Made by a program: the position numbers and the translations under genes. 64,000 nt of DNA from Candidatus Rokuibacteriota bacterium. GTDB taxonomy: Bacteria > Methylomirabilota > Methylomirabilia > Rokubacteriales > CSP1-6. The notes beneath the pieces were generated by a model. That model was not told where the DNA came from, searched no databases, and saw only the letters and a program-made list of their open reading frames with translations. The stretch covers positions 1-64,000 of the forward strand of contig QHSP01000017.1 of the NCBI GenBank assembly GCA_003220495.1. The letters are read 5' to 3'. Numbering within the stretch: position 1 is the stretch's first letter; each line of letters starts with the position of its first letter. Below are positions 45,604 through 53,305 of the stretch, in pieces.

Positions 45604-46392
45604 ATGGGCGCGCTCGATGGACAGGTCGCGATCGTCACCGGCGCCGGCAGCGGGATTGGCCGGGAGACGGCCAAGCTGCTGGCTGCGGAGGGCGCCCAGG
45701 TCGTCGTCACGGGCCGACGCCGGGCGCCGCTCGATGCCGTGGTCGGTGAGATCGGCTCGGCCCGCGGACGAGCCGCGGCGCGCGCCGTCGACATCGAGGA
45801 CCGCGAGGCGGCGATCGGTCTCGTCCGGTGGACGCTCGAGTCGTTCGGCCGGATCGACGTGCTCGTCAACAACGCCGGCTATTCGAGCCGAGCGCGATCG
45901 ATCCGCTGGGTGCCGAAGGACGAGTGGGATGGCGTGATCAACGTGAACCTGAACGCGGTCTACACGCTGACTCAGGCGGTGCTGCCGGACATGATCGAGC
46001 GCGGCGGTGGCACCATCGTGACGGTGTCCTCGGCGGCCGCGCTCCGCCCCGGGCTGATCGGCGGCGCGCCGTACGGTGCGGCCAAGGCGGGCGTGAGGAA
46101 CCTGATGGGCCACGTCCACAACGTGCTCCGCGCCAAGGGCATCCGCGCCACCACGATCATGCCGGGCGAAGTGGACACGCCGATCCTGTCGCGGCGCCCC
46201 CTGGTGCCCGACGACAAGGCGCGCGCCACGATGATGCAGCCGGAGGACGTCGCGCGGGCGGTCCTGCTGTGTGCGACGCTCCCGCCGCGGACCGTGATCG
46301 AAGAGATCGTCATGAGCCCGACGGTCGCGCGCGACTGGAGCGTGGACGTCGCGGTGGCGGCGCGCGAAGGCGGACCCGACGGCGGGTCCTGA
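45604..46392 (+). CDS. short-chain dehydrogenase/reductase
   Basis: This 262-residue NAD(P)-dependent SDR has TGAGSGIGRE nucleotide-binding motif, NNAG, Ser in VSSAAAL and catalytic Tyr/Lys in PYGAAKAG. The Rossmann fold is complete. AGGAGG precedes ATG 45604. It may act with the second SDR at 47385 and the redoxin between them; no substrate can be read from the sequence. Confidence 0.88.
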   Translation: MGALDGQVAIVTGAGSGIGRETAKLLAAEGAQVVVTGRRRAPLDAVVGEIGSARGRAAARAVDIEDREAAIGLVRWTLESFGRIDVLVNNAGYSSRARSIRWVPKDEWDGVINVNLNAVYTLTQAVLPDMIERGGGTIVTVSSAAALRPGLIGGAPYGAAKAGVRNLMGHVHNVLRAKGIRATTIMPGEVDTPILSRRPLVPDDKARATMMQPEDVARAVLLCATLPPRTVIEEIVMSPTVARDWSVDVAVAAREGGPDGGS

Positions 46393-46398
46393 GCCGAA

Positions 46399-46454
46399 GT
46401 GGTGCGCTGCAGGCCGTCGCGGGGCTGGGGCCCCGCCGGCCGAGGCGCGCTCAT
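46399..46454 (+). repeat. 60-bp GC-rich repeat, single copy
   Basis: Same family as 32923-33042: GGTGCGCTGCAGG, then GTCGCGGGGCTGGGGCCCCG and CCGGCCGAGGCGCGC; a two-base deletion near its start. It fills the gap between the SDR and the selenoprotein candidate. Confidence 0.85.
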
Positions 46455-46470
46455 AAATTGAGGAGAGCGT

Positions 46471-47382
46471 ATGGCGGGGACGAAGTTCACGGTCATCGAC
46501 GGAGGGCGCGCCGCGGAGGTCGACGAGGTCGAAGGCGCTGCCGTCGCGAAGCGGGCCCGGGCGTCGGGCCGGCCGGTGGCGGTCGATCTCGACGAGCGCG
46601 CCGCCTATCTCGGCGTGAGCGCCGCCGAGCGGGCGAAGGCGCTCGCCTCGCTCGAGGCGCCGGATTTCACGCTCCCCGACCTGGACGGGCGGCGCCATTC
46701 GCTGTCCGAGCATCGCGGGAAGAAGGTCCTGCTGGTCGCCTATGCGTCGTGGTGAGGGTGTCGTCTCGACCTGCCGGTCTGGCAGGGCGTGTACGACGAG
46801 CTCCGCGAGCTCGGCTTCACGGTGATCACCGTGGCGATCGACCAGAGCGCCGAGGATGCGCGCCCGTGGATCGAGGCGGCGCATCCCACGCACCCGTCGC
46901 TGATCGACACGACGCACGTGCTCGCCGATCTCTACAACATCGTCAACGTGCCGACGATCCTCTGGATCGACGCGCGCGGCCGCATCGTCCGCCCCAACGA
47001 CGTCGCGTTCGGGACCGACACCTTCAAGCACATCACCGGCCTGCCGGCGGCCACGCACCTCGCGGCGCTCCGCGCCTGGGTGCGCGGCGAGACGACGGCC
47101 TTGCCGGAGGCCCGGATTCGCGCGCTCCAGTCGTTACCGACCGACGACGATCAACAGGCGCGCGCCGAGTTCGGACTCGGCGAATGGCTGTTCAATCAGG
47201 GACGAACCGAGGCGGCCGCGCGCCACTTCGCGAAGGCCGGCGAGCTGGCGCCTCATGACTTCACGATCCGACGCGGCACGATGCCCATGCGCGGGATCGA
47301 TCCGATGGGCCGAGAGTTCCGCGAGATGCTCGGAGCGTGGGTCAAGGCAGGGAACCCTTACTATCGGCCGTTGGCGGAGTGA
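46471..47382 (+). CDS. selenocysteine-containing redoxin (TGA read as Sec)
   Basis: The frame is open from ATG 46471 (site GAGGAG) to the stop at 47380-47382 except for one TGA at 46753-46755, codon 95. Reading it as selenocysteine gives 303 residues. The region ASW-U-GCRLDLPVW sits at the position of the active-site Cys of a redoxin/TlpA thioredoxin fold (APDFTLPDLDGRRHSLSEHRGKKVLLVAYASW before it; cis-Pro in VNVPTILWID after it). The result is a U-x-C active site (U95, C97). A SECIS-like hairpin with a GGUCU loop begins directly after the codon. The C terminus (about 225-303) has helical, TPR-like pairs. A nonfunctional stop would leave residues 96-303, which are conserved in pattern, untranslated. 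It sits between two SDR genes and is likely a peroxide or thiol reductase. selA, selB, selC and selD are not in the window. Confidence 0.85.
46756..46799 (+). promoter_or_regulatory. bacterial SECIS-like stem-loop
   Basis: Directly after the TGA, CCTGCC (46770-46775) pairs with GGCAGG (46781-46786) around the loop GGTCT (46776-46780). Below an A-G mismatch, CG (46767-46768) pairs with CG (46788-46789). A lower stem TCGTC (46761-46765) pairs with GACGA (46795-46799). The loop starts 21 bases after the TGA, inside the usual bacterial spacing, and GGUCU is the loop core of the E. coli fdhF SECIS, the SelB-binding element. Confidence 0.78.
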
Positions 47383-47384
47383 CC

Positions 47385-48377
47385 ATGGGAATGCTCGACG
47401 GAAAGACAGCGCTGGTGACAGGGGCCGGACGGGGAATCGGACGCGGGATCGCGATCGCGCTGGCCGCGGCGGGGGCGAAGGTGGTCGTCAACGACCTCGG
47501 CGCTTCCTTGAGCGGTGAGGGCACGGAGAGTACGCCCGCCCAGACGGTGGTCGACGAGATCGTCAAGTACGGCGGCACGGCGAAGGCCAACTACGGCTCG
47601 GTGGCGGACTTCGGCCAGGCCGCCGCGATGGTCCAGCAGGCCATCGACGCCTGGGGCCGCATCGACATCGTGGTGCACGTCGCCGGCATCCTGCGCGACC
47701 GGATGATCTTCAACATGACCGAGGACGAGTGGGACGCGGTCGTCAACGTGCACCTCAAGGGCATGTTCAACGTCCTCCGCGCGGCCTCGGTCTCGATGCG
47801 CGAGCAGCAGGGCGGCCGCATCATCAGCATGTCATCGGTGTCCGCGCTCGGCGCGCCCGGGCAGCCGAACTACGCGGCCGCGAAGGCCGGGATCATCGGG
47901 CTCACCTGGTCGACCGCGAACGCGATGGCGAAGTACGGCGTGACCGTGAACGCGATCATGCCGAGCGGCGCCACGCGCATGATCGACTCGACGCCGCGCG
48001 GCCGCGCGGTCTTCGAGCAGACCGGCAAGTGGCCGAGCGAGCAGGCCGTCGGGACCGATCGGGACCCCGACAACGTCGCGCCGATCGTCGTCTACCTGGC
48101 GAGCGACGCCGCCGCGAACGTCAACGGGCAGGTCTTCCACGCGCGCGGCTTCGGCTACACCTTGCTCGCCCAGCCCCACGCCGTGCGGCACATCAAGCAC
48201 GGGCGCCGCTGGGATCCCGAGGAGCTGACGAAGATCTTTCCGGAGACGCTCGGCGGCAATCTCAAGCAGCCCCCGAGCATCGAGTTCGGCCAGAAGCTCG
48301 ACGAGCGTCCCGCCGACGAGTGGCGGGATCTCGGCGGCGGCCGGAGGTTCTGGAAGTCCCGGTACGAGGAGCCGTGA
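47385..48377 (+). CDS. short-chain dehydrogenase, MFE-2-like hydroxyacyl-CoA dehydrogenase type
   Basis: This 330-residue SDR has TGAGRGIGRGIA, VNDLGASLSG, VHVAGILRDRMIFNMTEDEWDAVVNVHLKG and SxxxY/K in SSVSALGAPGQPNYAAAKAG. The VxDLG...AGxLRDxx pattern is typical of the peroxisomal multifunctional-enzyme-2 family acting on 3-hydroxyacyl-CoA. A C-terminal extension of about 70 residues (HGRRWDPEELTKIF...) follows the SDR core. It starts two bases after the selenoprotein stop, so they share a transcript. Its end overlaps the phosphatase GTG. Confidence 0.85.
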   Translation: MGMLDGKTALVTGAGRGIGRGIAIALAAAGAKVVVNDLGASLSGEGTESTPAQTVVDEIVKYGGTAKANYGSVADFGQAAAMVQQAIDAWGRIDIVVHVAGILRDRMIFNMTEDEWDAVVNVHLKGMFNVLRAASVSMREQQGGRIISMSSVSALGAPGQPNYAAAKAGIIGLTWSTANAMAKYGVTVNAIMPSGATRMIDSTPRGRAVFEQTGKWPSEQAVGTDRDPDNVAPIVVYLASDAAANVNGQVFHARGFGYTLLAQPHAVRHIKHGRRWDPEELTKIFPETLGGNLKQPPSIEFGQKLDERPADEWRDLGGGRRFWKSRYEEP

Positions 48378-48856
48378 AAACAGTCCTGATGGTGTGTCAC
48401 GCCAACACCGCTCGGAGCGTGATGGCCCAGGTGCTGCTGGAGCGGATGTTGGCGCGGCACGGCGTCGACGGCGCCATTCGTGTTCGGTCGGGAGGGATCG
48501 CGAACTACGCGCGTGACGGCATGATCGCCTCGCTCGACGCGCGCCTGGCGCTCCGGGAGGAGGGCATCCAGCTGGGCGAGAACGATTTCGTCTCGACCGA
48601 CCTCCGTCGCCACCGCGATCTCCTCGTCGGGGCGGACCTGATCTTGACGATGACGGTGCTCCAGAAGCAGATGCTGACGGCCTTCGACGAGGTCCGCGAC
48701 CGGCCGGTGTTCACCCTGCGGGAGTTCGTCGGAGAAGAGGGCGACATCGACGATCCCGCCACCCAGGGCGAGGACGTCTTCCGCGCCTGCCGGGACGAGA
48801 TCAAGCGGTGCCTGGAAAAATCAGTCCCGCGCCTGCTGATGTTATTGTCGGGGTGA
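48374..48856 (+). CDS. low-molecular-weight phosphatase, YwlE-like
   Basis: This 160-residue protein has the P-loop CHANTARS (Cys8, Arg14; C-x5-R-S) and a general-acid candidate in DIDDPATQ. In this fold a Thr at the fifth P-loop position (Thr12, as in YwlE-type arginine phosphatases; Ile in tyrosine phosphatases) is proposed to favour phospho-arginine. The call is therefore protein-arginine phosphatase-like with moderate confidence; no McsB kinase is in the window. GTG 48374 overlaps the SDR stop. Confidence 0.82.
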   Translation: MKTVLMVCHANTARSVMAQVLLERMLARHGVDGAIRVRSGGIANYARDGMIASLDARLALREEGIQLGENDFVSTDLRRHRDLLVGADLILTMTVLQKQMLTAFDEVRDRPVFTLREFVGEEGDIDDPATQGEDVFRACRDEIKRCLEKSVPRLLMLLSG

Positions 48857-48870
48857 AACGGGAGACCCCG

Positions 48871-48939
48871 ATGACCGACGCGCCGTTCGACATCCGCTCG
48901 GAAGGCCGGTCGTCGAGCGACGGCAGGGGTCACCCGTGA
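48871..48939 (+). CDS. 22-codon leader ORF before the sensor kinase
   Basis: ATG 48871 (MTDAPFDIRSEGRSSSDGRG then HP) ends at TGA 48937-48939, which overlaps the kinase GTG 48936 (GTGA). A GGGAG site lies just upstream. Such overlap would couple kinase translation to the leader. No peptide function can be proposed. Confidence 0.35.
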   Translation: MTDAPFDIRSEGRSSSDGRGHP

Positions 48940-51824
48940 CTCCGCGGGGCCATCTCTTCCGGAAGTACGTGATCGTCTTCGCCGGCCTGGTCAGCGGAGC
49001 CCTGCTGGCCTCCGGTGCCATCGAGCTCTACTTCTCCTACTACGAGAACCGCGAGGCGCTCGTCGCGCTGCAGAGCGAGAAAGCGCTCGGCGTGGCCGAG
49101 CGGATCGAAGCGTACATCAAGGAGATCGAGCGCCAGATCAGCTGGACGACCCAGCCCCAGCTCGGCGCGCCGTCGGCCGCGATGTCCCAGCGCCGCGTCG
49201 ACTACCTGCGGCTCCTGCGGCAGGCGCTGCCGATCACCGAGATCAGCCATCTCGACGCCGAGGGCAAGGAGCAGCTGCGCGTCTCGCGCCTGGCGATGGA
49301 CGTCACGGGCAGCGGCATCGACTACTCGCGCGAGCCGCAGTTTCTCGAGGCCAAGGCCGGGAAGATCTATCACGGGCCGGTGACCTTCCGGAAAGAGTCC
49401 GAGCCGTACATGAAGATCGCCATGGCCGGGAGCGGCAAGGACGCCGGGGTCACCGTGGCCGAGGTGAATCTCAAATTCATCTGGGACGTCGTCTCCCAGA
49501 TCAAGATCGGCAAGGCCGGCCACGCCTTCGTCGTCGACGGCCAGGGGGTCCTCATCGCGCATCCCGACATCAGTCTGGTTCTCCAGAAGACGACCTTCGC
49601 CGGGTTGGACCAGGTCAAGGCCGCGCTGGCCGCCGCCCCGGGACGCAACGAACGGCGCTCGGAGGTTGCGATCGCCCGCGATTTCAAGGGCCGGAACGTG
49701 ATGACCGCCTACGCGACCATCGCGCCGCTCAGGTGGACGGTGTTCGCGGAGCAGCCGCTCGAGGAGGCGTTCGCGAGCCTCAACGCCTCGATCCAGCGGA
49801 CGATCATGCTCCTCGTCGCGGGCGTCATCCTCTCGGTCGCGGCGAGCCTGGTCCTGGCTCGTCGCATGGTCACGCCCATCCAGGCGCTCCGGGCCGGCGC
49901 CGCCCGGATCGGCGCCGGCGAGCTCGACCAGCGGATCGACGTCCGGACGGGCGACGAGCTGGAGGCGCTGGGCGACCAGTTCAACAGCATGGCCGCCCAG
50001 CTCAAGGAGTCGTACGCGGGTCTCGAGCGCAAGGTCGAGGAGCGCACGCGCGAGCTGACGGAGGCGCTCGAGCAGCAGACGGCCACCGCCGAGATCCTGC
50101 GCGTCATCTCGAGCTCCCCGACGGACCTGCAGCCGGTGATGGACGCGGTCGCGGAGAATGCAGCGCGGGTGTGCGGCGCGACCGACGCGAGCATCCGTCT
50201 CATCGATGGCGATTCGCTGCGCCTGGTCTCCCGGTTCGGCTCGATGCCCCCGGGCGCGCCCGACGTGATCCCGCTCGGTCGCGAGTACCCTTCCGGGCGA
50301 ACGATCATGGAAGGCCGCACGATTCATATCGGCGACCTCGGTCTCTTGGACGCGACCGAGTACCCAGACATGACCCGTGATGCACGCACCGTGCTGGCCA
50401 CCCCGCTGCTGCGCAAGGGGGTACCGATCGGCGCGATCTTGATTCGCCGGGCCGACGTCGGGCCGTTCACGGACAAGCAGATCGATCTCCTCAAGACCTT
50501 CGCCGACCAGGCCGTGATCGCGATCGAGAACGTCCGTCTGTTCCAGGAGCTGCAGACGCGGACGCGCGATCTGGCGCGGTCCGTCGATGAGCTGAAGGCC
50601 CTCGGAGAAGTGGGCCGGGCGGTCAGCTCGACGCTCGACCTCGAGACGGTGCTGGCGACGATCGTGTCTCAGGCGAGCCAGCTCTCGGGCACCGACGGCG
50701 GCGCGATCTACGAATACGACGAAGAGACGGAAGAGTTCCAGCTGCGCGCAACCCAGAACCTGGACATCAACTTCGTTGAGCTCCTGCGCTCGACCCGCAT
50801 CCGCAAAGGCGAGGGGGCGGTCGGGCGGATGGCGGTCACGTTCGAGCCGACCCAGATACCGGACATCGAGCATGACCCGACGTACCAGAGCCGCCTGAGA
50901 ACGGCGGCCCTCCGCGAGGGCTATCACGCGCTGCTGGCGGTGCCGCTGCTCCGCGAGAGTCGCATCATCGGCGGGCTCATCGTGAACCGCAAGGCTCCCG
51001 GGGAGTTCGCGCCCGACGTCATCGAGCTCCTGCGCACGTTCGCCGCCCAGTCGGCGCTGGCGATCCAGAACGCGCAGCTCTTCCAGGAGATCGAGGAAAA
51101 AAGCCGGCAGCTCGAGATCGCCGACCGGCACAAGTCCGAGTTCCTGGCCAGCATGTCGCACGAGCTCCGGACGCCGCTCAACGCGGTCATCGGCTTCTCG
51201 GAGGTGCTCCTCGAGCGGATGTTCGGCGAGCTGAACCCGAAGCAGGACGAGTACCTGCAAGACATCCTGACGTCCGGCCGCCACCTCCTGTCGCTGATCA
51301 ACGACATCCTCGACCTCGCGAAGATCGAGGCGGGGCGCATGGAGCTGGAGGTGAGCGATTTTCACCTCCCGCAGGCGATCGACAACTCGATCACGTTGAT
51401 CCGCGAGCGCGCCGCGCGGCGCGCGATCACCCTCGGGGTGGAGATCGATCCCCGCCTGGGCGAGATCAAGGGCGACGAGCGGAAGATCAAGCAGGTGCTC
51501 CTGAATCTCCTCTCCAACGCGATCAAGTTCACGCCCGAGGGCGGCCGTGTCGGGGTCCAGGCCGGGCTCGCGAACGGCTTCGCCGAGATCTCGGTGACCG
51601 ACACCGGTGTCGGGATCGCGCCCGAGGACCACGAGGCGGTGTTCGAGGAATTTCGCCAGGTCGGGTCCGACTACGCCAAGAAGCACGAGGGCACGGGGCT
51701 CGGGCTGACCCTGTCACGGCGCTTCGTGGAGCTGCACGGCGGCAAGATCTGGGTGAAGAGCCAGCTCGGTCAGGGCGCGACGTTCACCTTCACACTCCCG
51801 GTGACCGCATGGCCAACGAGCTGA
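48936..51824 (+). CDS. hybrid-input sensor histidine kinase (dCACHE-HAMP-GAF-GAF-HisKA-HATPase)
   Basis: This 962-residue membrane kinase has one helix at about 10-30, a dCACHE sensor (about 40-280, HAFVVDGQGVLIAHP), a second helix (about 287-307), HAMP (about 308-362, MVTPIQALRAGAARIGAGELD), two GAF domains (about 395-540 and 565-720), HisKA with the phospho-acceptor His in SHELRTPLNAVIGFSE, and HATPase boxes NLLSNAIKF, DTGVGI and GTGLGL. It senses periplasmic signals and phosphorylates the following receiver proteins. GTG 48936 is coupled to a leader ORF. The receiver gene at 51809 overlaps its end by 16 bases. Confidence 0.93.
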   Translation: MTPRGHLFRKYVIVFAGLVSGALLASGAIELYFSYYENREALVALQSEKALGVAERIEAYIKEIERQISWTTQPQLGAPSAAMSQRRVDYLRLLRQALPITEISHLDAEGKEQLRVSRLAMDVTGSGIDYSREPQFLEAKAGKIYHGPVTFRKESEPYMKIAMAGSGKDAGVTVAEVNLKFIWDVVSQIKIGKAGHAFVVDGQGVLIAHPDISLVLQKTTFAGLDQVKAALAAAPGRNERRSEVAIARDFKGRNVMTAYATIAPLRWTVFAEQPLEEAFASLNASIQRTIMLLVAGVILSVAASLVLARRMVTPIQALRAGAARIGAGELDQRIDVRTGDELEALGDQFNSMAAQLKESYAGLERKVEERTRELTEALEQQTATAEILRVISSSPTDLQPVMDAVAENAARVCGATDASIRLIDGDSLRLVSRFGSMPPGAPDVIPLGREYPSGRTIMEGRTIHIGDLGLLDATEYPDMTRDARTVLATPLLRKGVPIGAILIRRADVGPFTDKQIDLLKTFADQAVIAIENVRLFQELQTRTRDLARSVDELKALGEVGRAVSSTLDLETVLATIVSQASQLSGTDGGAIYEYDEETEEFQLRATQNLDINFVELLRSTRIRKGEGAVGRMAVTFEPTQIPDIEHDPTYQSRLRTAALREGYHALLAVPLLRESRIIGGLIVNRKAPGEFAPDVIELLRTFAAQSALAIQNAQLFQEIEEKSRQLEIADRHKSEFLASMSHELRTPLNAVIGFSEVLLERMFGELNPKQDEYLQDILTSGRHLLSLINDILDLAKIEAGRMELEVSDFHLPQAIDNSITLIRERAARRAITLGVEIDPRLGEIKGDERKIKQVLLNLLSNAIKFTPEGGRVGVQAGLANGFAEISVTDTGVGIAPEDHEAVFEEFRQVGSDYAKKHEGTGLGLTLSRRFVELHGGKIWVKSQLGQGATFTFTLPVTAWPTS

Positions 51825-52192
51825 TCCTGATCGTCGAGGACAACGACAAGAACCTCAAGCTGGTGCGCGACGTGCTCCAGTTCAAGGGCTATCAGACGAT
51901 CGAAGCCGGCACCGGCGAGGACGGGGTGCGGCTGGCCAAGTCGCGTATCCCCGACCTGATCCTGATGGACATCCAGCTGCCCGGCATGGACGGCATCACG
52001 GCGCTCGGCGAGCTCCGTGCCGATCCGACGACGCGAGCGATCCCGGTGATCGCGGTGACGGCCTCCGCCATGACCCATGACCGCAAGAAGATCATGGCCG
52101 CCGGCTTCGACGGCTATCAGAGCAAGCCGATCAAGGTGAAAGAGTTCATGGACGCGGTCCGCGAGATGCTCGACCGGCGGGGCGCCAAGTAG
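51809..52192 (+). CDS. single-domain response regulator, DivK-like
   Basis: This 127-residue receiver has acidic pair VEDND, phospho-acceptor Asp in LILMDIQLPGMDG, Thr/Ser in VTASAM and Lys in SKPIK. There is no output domain, so it probably relays phosphate onward or acts allosterically, in the DivK manner. It overlaps the kinase gene by 16 bases and precedes a receiver-cyclase by seven bases. Confidence 0.92.
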   Translation: MANELILIVEDNDKNLKLVRDVLQFKGYQTIEAGTGEDGVRLAKSRIPDLILMDIQLPGMDGITALGELRADPTTRAIPVIAVTASAMTHDRKKIMAAGFDGYQSKPIKVKEFMDAVREMLDRRGAK

Positions 52193-52198
52193 CGCGCG

Positions 52199-53290
52199 AT
52201 GCCCGAGAAGATCCTCGTCGTCGACGACGTGGCGGTCAACGTGAAGCTGCTGGCCGACCTCCTGGGCGTGAAAGGCTACGCGGTGGTCACGGCGGCCAGC
52301 GGCGCCGAGGCGCTCGAGAAGATCGACAAGGAGCAGCCCGCGCTCGTCTTGCTCGACGTCATGATGCCCGGCATGAGCGGGTACGACGTGTGCCGGAAGA
52401 TCCGCCAGAACGCGGCGACGGCGATGCTGCCGGTCGTCATGGTGACGGCCCTCGATCCCACGCAGGAGCGCGTGAAGGGCATCGATGCCGGCGCCGACGA
52501 CTTCCTGAGCAAGCCCATCAACCAGCCCGAGCTCCTGGCGCGCGTGAAGTCCTTGCTGAGAATCAAGCTGCTCCACGACGAGCTCGCCGACTGGAACACC
52601 ACCCTCGAGCGCCGGGTCGAGCAGCAGCTCGCCCAGCTCGACCGCCTCGAGCGGCTCAAGCGCTTCTTCTCGCCGCACCTCGCCGAGCTTATCGTCAGCG
52701 GCGACGCCGAGGATCCCCTGAAGAGCCATCGGCGCGAGATCACCGTGGTGTTCCTGGACCTGCGCGGCTTCACGGCCTTCGCGGAGACCTCCGAGCCCGA
52801 GGAGGTCATGGGGGTGCTCCGCGAGTACCACGTCGCGATGGGACGGGTCATCGTGGAGCACGAGGGCACGCTCGAGCGGTTCACCGGCGACGGGATGATG
52901 ATCTTCTTCAACGACCCGATGCCGGTCCCGGACGGCCCGGAGCGCGCGGTGCGGATGGCGGTGGCGATGCGCGCGCAGGTCGACGAGCTGCTCGTGAAGT
53001 GGCGCAAGCGCGGCTACGATCTCGACTTCGGCGTCGGCATCGCCCAGGGCTACGCCACGATCGGCGCGATCGGGTTCGAGGGCCGGATGGATTACGGCGC
53101 GATCGGCACCGTGACCAACCTGGCCGCCCGCCTCTGCGGTGAGGCCAAGCCGCGGCAGATCCTGATCGCGCAGCGCGTATTCGGCGCGGTCGAGGCGCTG
53201 GTCGAGGTCGAGGAGCTCGGCGGTCTCGCCCTGAAGGGCTTCTCGAAGCCCGTTCCCGCCTTCAACGTTCTCGGTCCGAAGGCGCCCTGA
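52199..53290 (+). CDS. response-regulator class III nucleotide cyclase
   Basis: This 363-residue protein has an N-terminal receiver (1-120, LVLLDVMMPGMSG with the Asp, SKPINQ Lys), a coiled-coil linker (about 125-165, TTLERRVEQQLAQLDRLERL) and a class III cyclase domain (about 180-350). The cyclase has VFLDLRGFTAFAE (metal Asp), FTGDGMMIFFN (second Asp) and DYGAIGTVTNLAARLC (transition-state Asn/Arg). It likely makes cAMP on phosphorylation by the upstream kinase. Adenylyl versus guanylyl specificity is not resolved by eye. Confidence 0.9.
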   Translation: MPEKILVVDDVAVNVKLLADLLGVKGYAVVTAASGAEALEKIDKEQPALVLLDVMMPGMSGYDVCRKIRQNAATAMLPVVMVTALDPTQERVKGIDAGADDFLSKPINQPELLARVKSLLRIKLLHDELADWNTTLERRVEQQLAQLDRLERLKRFFSPHLAELIVSGDAEDPLKSHRREITVVFLDLRGFTAFAETSEPEEVMGVLREYHVAMGRVIVEHEGTLERFTGDGMMIFFNDPMPVPDGPERAVRMAVAMRAQVDELLVKWRKRGYDLDFGVGIAQGYATIGAIGFEGRMDYGAIGTVTNLAARLCGEAKPRQILIAQRVFGAVEALVEVEELGGLALKGFSKPVPAFNVLGPKAP

Positions 53291-53305
53291 CGCCGGCCGC
53301 CGGGC

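Noticed and set aside
46471-46755. TGA-terminated 94-codon gene plus separate downstream gene (pseudogene reading)
   Set aside because: Both halves form one redoxin fold in a single frame, the TGA falls at the catalytic Cys position, and a SECIS-like hairpin follows; recoding explains this better than decay.
48930-51686. 918-codon open frame antisense to the sensor kinase
   Set aside because: It has no motif, has Arg/Leu/Asp-rich shadow composition and mirrors a well-supported kinase gene; long antisense frames are expected at this GC content.
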